Assembly: GCF_012932965.1 (NCBI RefSeq)
Contig: NZ_JABBXH010000002.1
Coordinates: forward strand, 706,623 to 770,622
DNA: 64,000 bases
Source: Thalassotalea algicola
GTDB lineage: Bacteria; Pseudomonadota; Gammaproteobacteria; Enterobacterales; Alteromonadaceae
Direction of reading: 5' to 3'
Of this stretch, positions 54,548-62,841 are shown piece by piece. The notes beneath the pieces are model-generated. The model searched no databases and was not told the DNA's origin. It saw nothing but the letters and a program-made list of their open reading frames with translations. Numbering within the stretch: position 1 is the stretch's first letter; the number at the start of each line of letters is the position of its first letter. The position numbers and the translations under genes were made by a program.

Positions 54548-56909
54548 TCAAGTCTTACAAAGTCTGTATCAAATAAAAAAGGGTAGCGTTAGGCTAAGTT
54601 CGCCTACTGCTTTGCCGATGGCAAGTGGCTATTTATATAACCAAAATATGTTGATGCAATTAAATTGTCGTGGTTATGCCAGAGCGCAATTTATGCAGCC
54701 AGAACCCGCTAAATATAGCCACGGACCAACGTTAGAAGCTAAAACGTTTATCCAACCAGAGCAGTCTTTTTATAAACATCATCCGGGGCGCTTTTTTTAT
54801 CTAAAAAATAAAGACACTAAACAAATAGCGTCAGTGCCTTATGAACCTTGCCGGGTTGCGCCAAGTAAATATATGTTCGATCAACAGCTGGATCAAATAC
54901 GGTGGGAGGTGGTTTATCAGCAAGTAAAAGTGACGGTTGTAGTGCAACTGGCAAATGAATATTCAGCAGAGCTTTGGCAAGTAACGTTGAAAAACATCAG
55001 CAAGGCTGATGCTAATTTAAGTTTATATCCCTGTTTTAGTATTGGTTATCAATCATGGATGTATCGTGAAGCTTATTATGATGAAACTATTCAAGGCGTG
55101 TTGGCAAAGTCGATAACGCCATATCAACGGCTTGAGGATTACTATGCAAACCAGTCATTAAAAGACTGCACATATCTATTGGCTGGTACAGCACCAGATT
55201 ATTGGCAATGTGATTTAACTTCGTTTGAAGGTGAAGGCGGGCTGTCTTCGCCAGCACAAATTCACGCTGAGAGATTAAATAACCAAGCGGCGAGGTATGA
55301 AGACTCTATTGCATTAATGCAATACGATTTAGTGCTTAAAGCCGGTAGCCAAAAAAGCTATTGTTTTGCTTTTGGGCCGGCCAATAATTCTGATGAAATA
55401 GCACAACTTAGAACCGCGATATTTAATGGTGAACAATTTAGAAAAGGTGCTGCGTTTTCCGCACAGGTTAAGCCTGTACTTAAATTGCAGGGCGATGATG
55501 AATTTCAACACTTTATTAATGATTGGTTGCCAAATCAGGTTAATTACCATGGCACACTTAACCGTTTAACTACCGATCCGCAAACACGAAATTACTTGCA
55601 AGACGCGATCGGTATGAACTTTATAAAGCCGGGCCATACTCGTAATGTTCTATTGCGTTCACTATCACAGCAACGAAAAAATGGTGAAATGCCCGATGGC
55701 ATCTTACTAAGTGAAGCAGCAGAGCTAAAGTATATTAATCAAGTACCTCATGCCGATGCCAATATTTGGCTACCAATAACTTTACTTAGTTATTTAAATG
55801 AAACCAATGACACCAGTATATTGGATGAATTAGTGCCTTTTGCTGACGATGAACTACTAACGCCTGTATATCAACATGTAGAGCTTGCATTGGAGTATGT
55901 CTTAAACCAGCGAGATGACAGAGGGTTATGCCTTATCTATCAGGGTGATTGGTGTGATCCCATGAATATGGTTGGACACAAAGGGAAAGGGGTGTCGAGC
56001 TGGTTATCTTTAGCACTTGCCTATGCTATTAAAAGCTGGATTGAAGTGATTGAAAATTATGGTGGCCACCTTATTCAAGCGGTAGAAACACTGTCTCGGC
56101 TTAACCAACTTGTCGAAGAGCTCAATTACACAGTAAACCTATATTGTTGGGAAGGTGATTGGTATGCCAGAGGTATAACTGACGACAATAAGTTATTTGG
56201 CGTTGCAGAAGACGTTGAAGGGCGAATTTATCTTAACCCGCAAAGTTGGGCGTTATTAAGTGGTGCCGCGACAGTTGCTAAAAAATACACATTGCTCAAC
56301 GAAGTAGAGCGACAATTAAATACACCATTTGGCGTTATGATGCTCGCCCCGAGTTACACCAGTTTTAGAGAAGATGTAGGCCGGTTAACGCAAAAGTATC
56401 CTGGGACGGCTGAAAATGGTTCTGTCTATAATCATGCGGCGATATTTTATGCCTATGCCTTGTATCAAATTGGCGAATATAACCAAGCATATCAGGTGAT
56501 AACTAAGATGTTGCCGTCGGTGAAAGATATAGAAACGCGTGGTCAACTCCCTAATTTTATTCCTAACTACTATCGTGGTGCTTACTTTCAATTTCCTTCG
56601 CATGCAGGGCGCTCTAGCCAAATGCTAAACACGGGAACCGTTGCGTGGTTATACCGTTGTATTGTAGAGGAGCTGTGCGGCCTTAAAGGGGGAGCGGGGC
56701 AGTTAGTCGTAGAACCTAAGTTACCAGACGCTATTGAGCACTTAAGCGGGCAACGCAATTTTATGGGGGCAAACATAGAGTTTTCTATCGAAAAGCATAC
56801 TGGTGACAGTATCAAGCTAACCGTTAATGGCCAAGAGATAACCGGCAACCGCATAACTGACATCGAAAAAGGCGCTAGCTATCAGCTTAAAATAAAGGTG
56901 CCACGATGA
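54534..56909 (+). CDS. GH94-type beta-glucoside phosphorylase (cellobiose/laminaribiose phosphorylase-like)
   Basis: 791 residues from the ATG at 54534, which follows AAGGAG; the overlap with the transporter implies coupling. GH94 features: N-terminal beta-sandwich with YNQNMLMQLNCRGYARAQF, HADANIWLP, the catalytic region GDWCDPMNMVGHKGKGVS with the proposed general acid Asp475 (the family usually reads GDWND), NPQSWALLSG and PGTAENGSVYNHAAIF. Phosphorolysis would give glucose 1-phosphate plus a shortened sugar and spare an ATP. No signal peptide, so cytoplasmic. Linkage specificity is not decidable here; with GH16 present, beta-1,3 is plausible. Confidence 0.85.
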   Translation: MAKDNQVLQSLYQIKKGSVRLSSPTALPMASGYLYNQNMLMQLNCRGYARAQFMQPEPAKYSHGPTLEAKTFIQPEQSFYKHHPGRFFYLKNKDTKQIASVPYEPCRVAPSKYMFDQQLDQIRWEVVYQQVKVTVVVQLANEYSAELWQVTLKNISKADANLSLYPCFSIGYQSWMYREAYYDETIQGVLAKSITPYQRLEDYYANQSLKDCTYLLAGTAPDYWQCDLTSFEGEGGLSSPAQIHAERLNNQAARYEDSIALMQYDLVLKAGSQKSYCFAFGPANNSDEIAQLRTAIFNGEQFRKGAAFSAQVKPVLKLQGDDEFQHFINDWLPNQVNYHGTLNRLTTDPQTRNYLQDAIGMNFIKPGHTRNVLLRSLSQQRKNGEMPDGILLSEAAELKYINQVPHADANIWLPITLLSYLNETNDTSILDELVPFADDELLTPVYQHVELALEYVLNQRDDRGLCLIYQGDWCDPMNMVGHKGKGVSSWLSLALAYAIKSWIEVIENYGGHLIQAVETLSRLNQLVEELNYTVNLYCWEGDWYARGITDDNKLFGVAEDVEGRIYLNPQSWALLSGAATVAKKYTLLNEVERQLNTPFGVMMLAPSYTSFREDVGRLTQKYPGTAENGSVYNHAAIFYAYALYQIGEYNQAYQVITKMLPSVKDIETRGQLPNFIPNYYRGAYFQFPSHAGRSSQMLNTGTVAWLYRCIVEELCGLKGGAGQLVVEPKLPDAIEHLSGQRNFMGANIEFSIEKHTGDSIKLTVNGQEITGNRITDIEKGASYQLKIKVPR

Positions 56910-57439
56910 GTAATGCACTAATACCATCGCTAATTGTGATAATGGGAGTTAGTGGTACGGGAAAGTCTTCATTAGCTGAGTGTCTTTCAAACCGACTACA
57001 TTACCGATTTATAGATGCTGATGACTTTCATTCGGACGAAGCAAAGGCCATGATGGCCAATGCTAAGCCGATCACTTCACCTATAAGACAGGCGTGGATA
57101 AACCGATTAAGTACCTACTTGTCGGAACTTGCTGTCAAAGGGCAATCGGTCGTGTTGGCTTATTCCGGATTAATCGCTAGCCATCGTAAGCAAATAGCTG
57201 CACTACCTTTTAAACACTATCCGTTTTTGTTGATAGGTGACGAAAACACTATTTTTAACCGTATGAAAAACCGTACAAGTCATTTTGCAAATCCCAAATT
57301 ACTTACCAGTCAAATTAATAGTTTTGAACCTATTACCGAAGAAGAGAGCAACTTAGTGCTATTAAATTTAGAGCAGAGCCTTGAGCAATTAACCGATGAA
57401 GTTATATCCATTGTTGTGGCCGAGGAAAGCAAGCAATGA
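56906..57439 (+). CDS. gluconokinase-like P-loop sugar kinase
   Basis: 177 residues, starting with the ATGA overlap to the GH94 stop. Walker A MGVSGTGKSS near residue 13, the YRFIDADDFHS substrate loop, PIRQAWINRLSTYL and the MKNRTSHF region all follow GntK. The known family reaction is ATP-dependent phosphorylation of D-gluconate to 6-phosphogluconate. No gluconate-producing enzyme is visible in the locus, so either an oxidised sugar enters the pathway or the kinase has another substrate. Confidence 0.82.
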   Translation: MSNALIPSLIVIMGVSGTGKSSLAECLSNRLHYRFIDADDFHSDEAKAMMANAKPITSPIRQAWINRLSTYLSELAVKGQSVVLAYSGLIASHRKQIAALPFKHYPFLLIGDENTIFNRMKNRTSHFANPKLLTSQINSFEPITEEESNLVLLNLEQSLEQLTDEVISIVVAEESKQ

Positions 57440-58209
57440 ACAAGTATTTAGTCATCATGTTGTGCGGTGCAATGTCGCTTAATGCACAAGGGAAAAATGA
57501 CATTGAAGCAATGCAAACTGTAGTACCAATTAACGTAGATGGTGTACCTAATGAAGTGCAATGGCAAAAAGCTCAATGGTTGCCAATGAAAGAGGTTATG
57601 TTAGGGGAAAGCCCCAGCACCAATGATTTTAATGGCAAATATAAATTGCTATGGGATAAAGAGCACGTGTATTTACTAGCTCGCATAGTTGACGACGTAT
57701 TATATGACCGTTATTCAAATCCATTAGAGAACTATTGGGATGATGATTGTTTAGAAGTGTTCATTGATGAAGATAATTCTGGCGGCCAGCATTTAAATAA
57801 CTTCAATGCATTTGCCTACCATGTTGCCTTAGATAATCAAGTAGTTGATATTGCTCCAATTGACGAAAACCAAGGTGCTCCTAAGCTTTTTAATCACCAT
57901 GTTAACAGTCGTTGGCAACGCAGTAGCGAGCCAGATAACGCCATTTATTGGGAACTTGCGATTAAGTTGTTTCGTGACGATGCTCCTTACGACTTATCTA
58001 ATGATGTAAAAGTAGAAAATCAGTATCGCGTAACCAATAAAGTCGGGAAAAAGCTAGGGTTTATGCTGGCTTACTGTGACAACGATGGCAGCAAATACCG
58101 AGAGCATTTTGTAGGTTCGACTGCAATTACACCGGTAAATGGCGATAAAAATTTAGGCTATAAAACTGCGGATGTCTTTGACACGTTAACCCTAATAAAG
58201 CCCAATTAA
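57436..58209 (+). CDS. secreted CBM9-like carbohydrate-binding protein
   Basis: 257 residues, overlapping the kinase stop by ATGA. A short signal peptide (MNKYLVIMLCGAMSLNAQGKN) precedes a CBM9-like beta-sandwich: NVDGVPNEVQWQKAQWLPM, YKLLWDKEHVYLLARIVDD, YWDDDCLEVFIDEDNSGG and AIYWELAIKL. No catalytic domain is attached. It probably binds oligosaccharides in the periplasm or at the cell surface and helps the receptor or enzymes of the same operon. Confidence 0.82.
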   Translation: MNKYLVIMLCGAMSLNAQGKNDIEAMQTVVPINVDGVPNEVQWQKAQWLPMKEVMLGESPSTNDFNGKYKLLWDKEHVYLLARIVDDVLYDRYSNPLENYWDDDCLEVFIDEDNSGGQHLNNFNAFAYHVALDNQVVDIAPIDENQGAPKLFNHHVNSRWQRSSEPDNAIYWELAIKLFRDDAPYDLSNDVKVENQYRVTNKVGKKLGFMLAYCDNDGSKYREHFVGSTAITPVNGDKNLGYKTADVFDTLTLIKPN

Positions 58210-58223
58210 AGACTGGATTTAAT

Positions 58224-60749
58224 ATGAACAATAAACCTAAAGTTTTTCGACTATTTGCGATTTTTTGCGGCCTTTTGGGGTTAGTGGCTCAGTCGTTTGC
58301 AAGCCCTGAGAAACGAAATGACGAAGTAGTAGAGCGTAAAGTTCAACAACTCATAGCGAAAATGACTTTGGCAGAAAAAATATCTATGGTGCATGCCAGT
58401 GGGAAGTTTCATGTGAATGCGATCCCTCGTCTTGGTATACCGGAACTTTGGTTGTCTGATGGGCCACACGGCGTAAGATATCAAATAGAGCGTGATAGTT
58501 GGTCACCTGCCGGTTGGGATAATGACTATTCTACTTACCTGCCGCACTTAACGAGTGTCGCTGCAAGTTGGGATCCAGAAATGGCCAGCCTACATGGCCA
58601 TGTATTAGGCGCCGAAGCACGAGATAGACAAAAAGATATAATTTTAGGGCCCGGAGTTAATTTGGCGCGATTGCCTCTTTATGGTCGCAACTTCGAGTAT
58701 ATGGGAGAAGATCCTTTTTTGGCTGCGTCTTTGGTGGTACCGGTAGTTAAAGCCATTCAGTCTCACGATGTTGCTGCTAACGCTAAACATTATGCCTTGA
58801 ATACCCAAGAGCTTAATCGTATTGGTGTTAACGCGATGCCAGATGAACGCACATTACGCGAAGTATACTTGCCCGCATTTGAAGCAGCGGTAAAGCAAGG
58901 TGGCGTTTATTCAATTATGGGCGCATACAATGAATATTTTGGCACCAATGCTAACCAGTCTAAACACTTAGTTAAAGAAATCCTCAAACAAGAGTGGGGG
59001 TTTGATGGTGTGCTATTAACTGACTGGAACGTCGATATTAATACTTATGACGCAGCGATGAATGGCTTAGATTTGGAAATGGGAACGGAAGCAAAAAGTT
59101 ATGATGATTACTATTTTGCTAAGCCATTACTTAACCAAATTAAAGCCGGTAAAATTCCAGAGCATGTTCTAGACGATAAAGTCAGTAGGGTACTGCGCTT
59201 AATGTACCGTGTTGGGTTATTTGATAAAAACCGTAAACAAGGTCAACGTAACACCAAAACACATCAACTTAATGCTCGCAAAATTGCCGAAGCAGGCGTT
59301 GTTTTATTGAAAAATACCGACAATGTTTTACCGCTAAGCAATTCGGTTAAGAGTGTCTTAGTGCTTGGGCCAAATGCCGACAAAATTCATGGTTTAGGCG
59401 GAGGCTCGTCTGAGGTTAAAACGCCTTATGAAATAACGCCATTACAAGGATTAAACAATAAACTCGGTAACGCTACTTCGATTAATGTTATGCGTGCTAA
59501 ATCGGCTGGTGTTATGCCAATAGCCGCTGACTACATTTCAAGTCGCCATTGGACAGGGACACCTGCTTGGACATTTAAACGTTACGCTGATGCGACTAAT
59601 ACTCAGCTTGTAGAAGAAAATTGGATAGTAAACTGCCAATATAAGGCAAGTGACAATACAGTTGAACAGTATATTGAAATGTCAGCAAGTATATCGCCTA
59701 AAGATACCGGTAAACATATATTTAAAGTGATTGGTGATGGGCAATTAACACTATCTGTAAATGGCAAACAAGTGTTGCATGAGCAGTTAGCCAATGGCGA
59801 TGTTGTTGAGTATCAGCAAGCTTTAACGGTTGGTAAGCAATATCAGGTTAGCTTGAGCTATGTTGGAAAAGAGCATTTTACTATTGGCCTGCAAACACCT
59901 AACGCGTTATTTACTGAAGAATCTATCTATTTAGCTGCAGCCAAAGAAGCCGATGCGGTAATTTATGTTGGTGGCTTAACGCATGCAGACGATCGCGAAG
60001 CGATTGATCGCAGCGACATGAAACTACCAGGTAATCAAGATGAGGTGATAGCCAAACTATTAAAGACCAACCCTAATACCGTGATATTGCTTGTTGCAGG
60101 CTCCGCGGTTGAAATGCCATGGGCAGAGCAAGCAAAAGCGATTGTGTGGGGCTGGTATGGTGGCATGGAAGCGGGTAATGCTTTTGCCAATGTATTATTC
60201 GGTGATGTGAATCCTAGCGGGAAAATGCCGATTGTATTGCCAAAAAACTTAGCGCAAACCGCCCCGATAATGTTAAATGACTACAACGCTCAAACGTCTA
60301 AATACAGCGAAGGGGTATTTATTGGTCATCGATGGTTAGAAAAGCAGAGCCTTTCCCCACTTTTCCCATTCGGCCACGGCCTGTCGTATACTCAGTTTAG
60401 CTATGGTAAAGCGCAGCTTTCCGCTCAGAACTTTACAAAAAACAAACCCTTCACGGTTACGTTACCAGTAACGAATACAGGTAAAAAAGCGGGAAGTGAA
60501 GTGGTTCAATTATATCTACAAGACGTTGAAGCCAGTGTCCAAAGGCCAATCAAAGAGCTAAAAGGCTTTAAAAAAGTGTACCTGTTACCAGGCGAAACTA
60601 AACTGGTGAGTATTGACCTTACATTGCGTGATTTGTCGTTTTGGCATACAGGAAATAATGATTGGCTAGCTGAACGAGGGCAATTTATTGTACACCTTGG
60701 CGCTTCACATAAAGATATCAGGCAAGTCGCACGTTTTACGCTTAATTAA
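58224..60749 (+). CDS. GH3 beta-glucosidase with PA14-like insert
   Basis: 841 residues. Signal peptide to about residue 26 (VAQSFASPEK), no lipobox. GH3 N-domain with MTLAEKISMVHASG, WLSDGPHGVRYQ, nucleophile Asp267 in LLTDWNVDIN; a PA14-like insert at about 430-555 (HIFKVIGDGQLTLSVNGKQVLHE); C-domain with GWYGGMEAGNAFANVLFGDVNPSGKMP; Fn3-like end with NTGKKAGSEVVQLYLQD. Periplasmic or secreted. The architecture is that of bacterial beta-glucosidases such as those acting on laminari- or sophoro-oligosaccharides. Distinct from the GH3 lipoprotein at 40123. Confidence 0.93.
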   Translation: MNNKPKVFRLFAIFCGLLGLVAQSFASPEKRNDEVVERKVQQLIAKMTLAEKISMVHASGKFHVNAIPRLGIPELWLSDGPHGVRYQIERDSWSPAGWDNDYSTYLPHLTSVAASWDPEMASLHGHVLGAEARDRQKDIILGPGVNLARLPLYGRNFEYMGEDPFLAASLVVPVVKAIQSHDVAANAKHYALNTQELNRIGVNAMPDERTLREVYLPAFEAAVKQGGVYSIMGAYNEYFGTNANQSKHLVKEILKQEWGFDGVLLTDWNVDINTYDAAMNGLDLEMGTEAKSYDDYYFAKPLLNQIKAGKIPEHVLDDKVSRVLRLMYRVGLFDKNRKQGQRNTKTHQLNARKIAEAGVVLLKNTDNVLPLSNSVKSVLVLGPNADKIHGLGGGSSEVKTPYEITPLQGLNNKLGNATSINVMRAKSAGVMPIAADYISSRHWTGTPAWTFKRYADATNTQLVEENWIVNCQYKASDNTVEQYIEMSASISPKDTGKHIFKVIGDGQLTLSVNGKQVLHEQLANGDVVEYQQALTVGKQYQVSLSYVGKEHFTIGLQTPNALFTEESIYLAAAKEADAVIYVGGLTHADDREAIDRSDMKLPGNQDEVIAKLLKTNPNTVILLVAGSAVEMPWAEQAKAIVWGWYGGMEAGNAFANVLFGDVNPSGKMPIVLPKNLAQTAPIMLNDYNAQTSKYSEGVFIGHRWLEKQSLSPLFPFGHGLSYTQFSYGKAQLSAQNFTKNKPFTVTLPVTNTGKKAGSEVVQLYLQDVEASVQRPIKELKGFKKVYLLPGETKLVSIDLTLRDLSFWHTGNNDWLAERGQFIVHLGASHKDIRQVARFTLN

Positions 60750-60793
60750 GGGAGCGGTACTTTAGCTACTCTCTAAGCTGTTTCTGTATCATA

Positions 60794-60823
60794 GTGAAAT
60801 ACAAAATAAACATTGTATTTCAC
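60794..60823. terminator. perfect inverted repeat after the GH3 gene
   Basis: Arms GTGAAATACAA / TTGTATTTCAC with an 8-base loop, 45 bases past the GH3 stop. No T-run follows, so it may be a weak terminator or a protein site. Confidence 0.5.
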
Positions 60824-61023
60824 GTTACTCCTCCTCTTTTCGTTTTGCTTCACTTCGTTAGCTATCTGATATTTAAGTAATTAATTTTTAGTGGAAAAAT
60901 TTCGCCAAATTATATTTAATAGAATAAAAATAATACTCGATATAAGAATTCTTGCTTTGTTCATGGAGGGACAATGAATCTACACGTAGAAAATGGAATT
61001 TTAATCTATTTAAATCAACTATC

Positions 61024-61098
61024 TAGCAATGTAAATTTGTCTTCGCGTAAATGTGCGCGCAAGACTTTATACTAAATGCTCGATAATAAGCGTTATAC
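61024..61098 (+). repeat. attC-like element upstream of the first cassette ORF
   Basis: A GC-rich hairpin GTCTTCGCG / CGCGCAAGAC lies in longer, imperfectly paired flanks (AGCA...TGCT), and the block ends in GCGTTATAC, similar to an attC 3' core site. The first ORF follows after a ribosome-binding site. The 5' core is not recognisable, so this may be a degenerate or partial site. Confidence 0.35.
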
Positions 61099-61110
61099 GC
61101 AAGGAAGCTC

Positions 61111-61569
61111 ATGCCTCGTCAAAAAATCAAAGTAGGTGATGTATTCTGGGTTCCTATAGAGGATGGTTCATTTGTACTTGGGCAAATTGTTGAAGAACAA
61201 AAAGAAGTATTGAACAGCATCACATGTGTGTTTTTTGATTGTCGAGTTAGTTCAATAATTGATGCCGAATTACGATTCGATATTCCGATAAGCTGTCAGT
61301 TTGTATCTAGAGAGCTATTCAATTCAGGAAAATGGAAGAGAATAGATAATTTACCGAATCAAATTGAATATACTTTCTTACCTTATCGAGAGACTGAAGA
61401 TAATGGTTGGATTGGAGCTTCAGTGGTTGGTTCAGCAAATATCACTTCATTTTTAGCTGCTTTTTACGGACTAAGAGAGTGGGATGAAATGTATAACCCA
61501 AGCTATTATCAAGCGTTATTGCTTTCTGGAGTAGCGCGAAGGCATTACGATAACAAGGGCATTAACTAA
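61111..61569 (+). CDS. Imm26-like immunity-type protein (cassette ORF 1)
   Basis: 152 residues with no signal peptide, preceded by AAGGA. The N-terminal KIKVGDVFWVPIEDGSFVLGQIVEEQ is of the kind seen in Imm26-family proteins, proposed immunity partners of polymorphic toxins. The rest is strand-rich with ITSFLAAFYGLREWDEMYNPSYY near the end. No toxin gene adjoins it. The family call rests on the N-terminal part and should be treated as tentative. Its stop codon lies inside the first core of the following attC-like site, as is common in cassettes. Confidence 0.6.
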   Translation: MPRQKIKVGDVFWVPIEDGSFVLGQIVEEQKEVLNSITCVFFDCRVSSIIDAELRFDIPISCQFVSRELFNSGKWKRIDNLPNQIEYTFLPYRETEDNGWIGASVVGSANITSFLAAFYGLREWDEMYNPSYYQALLLSGVARRHYDNKGIN

Positions 61570-61653
61570 CGGGGCACATAACAGTTGGCTTGTCGTTCGT
61601 TCCTCGCTAAAGTTTAGCCAAGCATTTATGCGCACATTAGTCAGACATTAGTT
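61564..61653 (+). repeat. attC-like site after cassette ORF 1
   Basis: 90-base imperfect palindrome. Outer ends AACTAAC / ATTAGTT pair at six of seven positions; inner arms TTGGCT (61585-61590) and AGCCAA (61616-61621) pair perfectly, with further pairing of GGCACATAACAG with CATTTATGCGC. The layout (outer core, spacer, inner box, variable loop) is that of an integron attC site. Confidence 0.65.
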
Positions 61654-61666
61654 AAAAAGGAAGCAT

Positions 61667-62212
61667 ATGCTAAATCTGCGAGTATTATTTTTAGCCTTTG
61701 CACTTACTGGCTTTAGTGTTGAAGCCATTGAAAAGGGAAGTCAATTGAACGAAGAACAATATATTCCGCCTACAATGCCTGAATACCCAAAGTCATATGA
61801 TGATGTGATGAGCACTTTGGCTCCTCATTATCAGGCAGAACAGCCTTTAGACTACTTTTTCGAACTCTATATCATTAACGTATTGGAAAAAATGCCGAAT
61901 GAAACAGAAGTTGCACTTCAAGAGTTTAATCGGAAACACCCAAGTTTTTTCGAGTCAACTAATGGTGATTGGAAAGCTTTTGTTAAAAAACAACTTAAAT
62001 TATCAAGCACAATAGAAGTGGCAATATGGGATTTATGGATTCGTAATTCAGCCAATGCAAAACAGAACGGCTGGAATTACCACCCTTGGCATTTTGCCCG
62101 GAACTTTCTGGATAATTATTTTGCGGAAGGTAGCAAAGTAGATATGTGGGAAGGTAATTCATTGAACATGGCAAAACAAAGAATTGCCGTGTTCCGTGGA
62201 AATGGTAACTAA
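61667..62212 (+). CDS. secreted protein of unknown function (cassette ORF 2)
   Basis: 181 residues after AAGGA. A signal peptide (LFLAFALTGFSVEA, cleaved near 20) directs it to the periplasm. The mature part is aromatic- and charge-rich (YPKSYDDVMSTLAPHYQAEQPLDYFFELY, WNYHPWHFARNFLDNYFAEG) and probably helical. I recognise no family. Its stop lies in the attC-like core that follows. Confidence 0.6.
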   Translation: MLNLRVLFLAFALTGFSVEAIEKGSQLNEEQYIPPTMPEYPKSYDDVMSTLAPHYQAEQPLDYFFELYIINVLEKMPNETEVALQEFNRKHPSFFESTNGDWKAFVKKQLKLSSTIEVAIWDLWIRNSANAKQNGWNYHPWHFARNFLDNYFAEGSKVDMWEGNSLNMAKQRIAVFRGNGN

Positions 62213-62306
62213 CAAGTAACTTAAAAGGACGCAAAACACTTGGCTTGCGCTCCTTCGTCGCTAATTTTAGCCAAGCATTTATGCGCCCATTGGCAAGGCG
62301 TTAGGT
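62207..62306 (+). repeat. attC-like site after cassette ORF 2 (best copy)
   Basis: 100 bases. 5' end AACTAAC pairs with the 3' core GTTAGGT at six of seven positions; that 3' core fits the attC rule GTTRRRY exactly. Inner arms CTTGGCT (62239-62245) / AGCCAAG (62269-62275) pair perfectly, and GGACGCA pairs with TGCGCCC with one mismatch. Shares CCAAGCATTTATGCGC with the site at 61564, so the two are members of one repeat family. Confidence 0.72.
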
Positions 62307-62322
62307 TTCAAAAGGAGTTGAG

Positions 62323-62730
62323 ATGAAATTATATTTTTGTTGTTTTTATGCAATGTTAGGCATTATACAAGGGTGCAGTTCCAATAGCAGTTATACATCA
62401 AACCACAAATGCTTGGATGTAGCTAACGAGTTGCACGAATTAGCTACCAGTAATGTTGCTGGAATATCATTGAATATGCCGAATAATGAAGGCTCGGTAT
62501 ATTTCAGAATGAATGAAGGACAAATAAAGGCTATTTGCTCTTCTGCCAACTTCAAAATTACGAATAGAGGGCTTGTTACTTCGACACCTAACCAAGATGT
62601 TTACTACTTTCAAAATTCTGAAGTTGAACTCGTTGATGCTCGCAAGAGTACCAACGGACTTTGGTATTCGAAACTAACACCAAAAAATAAAAATCAATGG
62701 TTCGCTGTTTTTGTGCCAACCAAAACATAA
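62323..62730 (+). CDS. small lipoprotein of unknown function (cassette ORF 3)
   Basis: 135 residues after AAAAGGAG. Signal with lipobox IIQGC, then a serine-rich start and a compact domain (HKCLDVANELHELATSNVAG, YYFQNSEVELVDARKSTNGLWYSKLTPK). No family recognised. Envelope location is likely. Lies between two attC-like elements. Confidence 0.6.
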   Translation: MKLYFCCFYAMLGIIQGCSSNSSYTSNHKCLDVANELHELATSNVAGISLNMPNNEGSVYFRMNEGQIKAICSSANFKITNRGLVTSTPNQDVYYFQNSEVELVDARKSTNGLWYSKLTPKNKNQWFAVFVPTKT

Positions 62731-62825
62731 CAAGCGCATTAAGTAAATAGACGTCCAAAGCTTAGCTCATATTCATTCTTCACATTTTAGCAAACTATTA
62801 TCAGCCCCTGAATGGGGCGTCATAT
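62726..62825 (+). repeat. degenerate attC-like element after cassette ORF 3
   Basis: Begins CATAACAAGCGC at the ORF stop and ends TCAGCCCC-TGAAT-GGGGCGTCATAT, a hairpin and tail resembling the 3' end of Vibrio-type attC repeats with one change in the core (GTCATAT). Inner pairing is poor, so it may no longer recombine. Confidence 0.38.
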
Positions 62826-62841
62826 CTAATAAGGAAGGTTT

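Larger units (their letters stand above)
60750..61110. other. gap between the glucan locus and the cassette array
   Basis: About 360 bases without a credible gene. It contains the inverted repeat at 60794 and, near its right end, an attC-like hairpin. The stretch GCTTCACTTCGTTAGC around 60848 resembles loop segments of the attC-like sites further on and may be a remnant. The middle is AT-rich and featureless. Confidence 0.6.
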
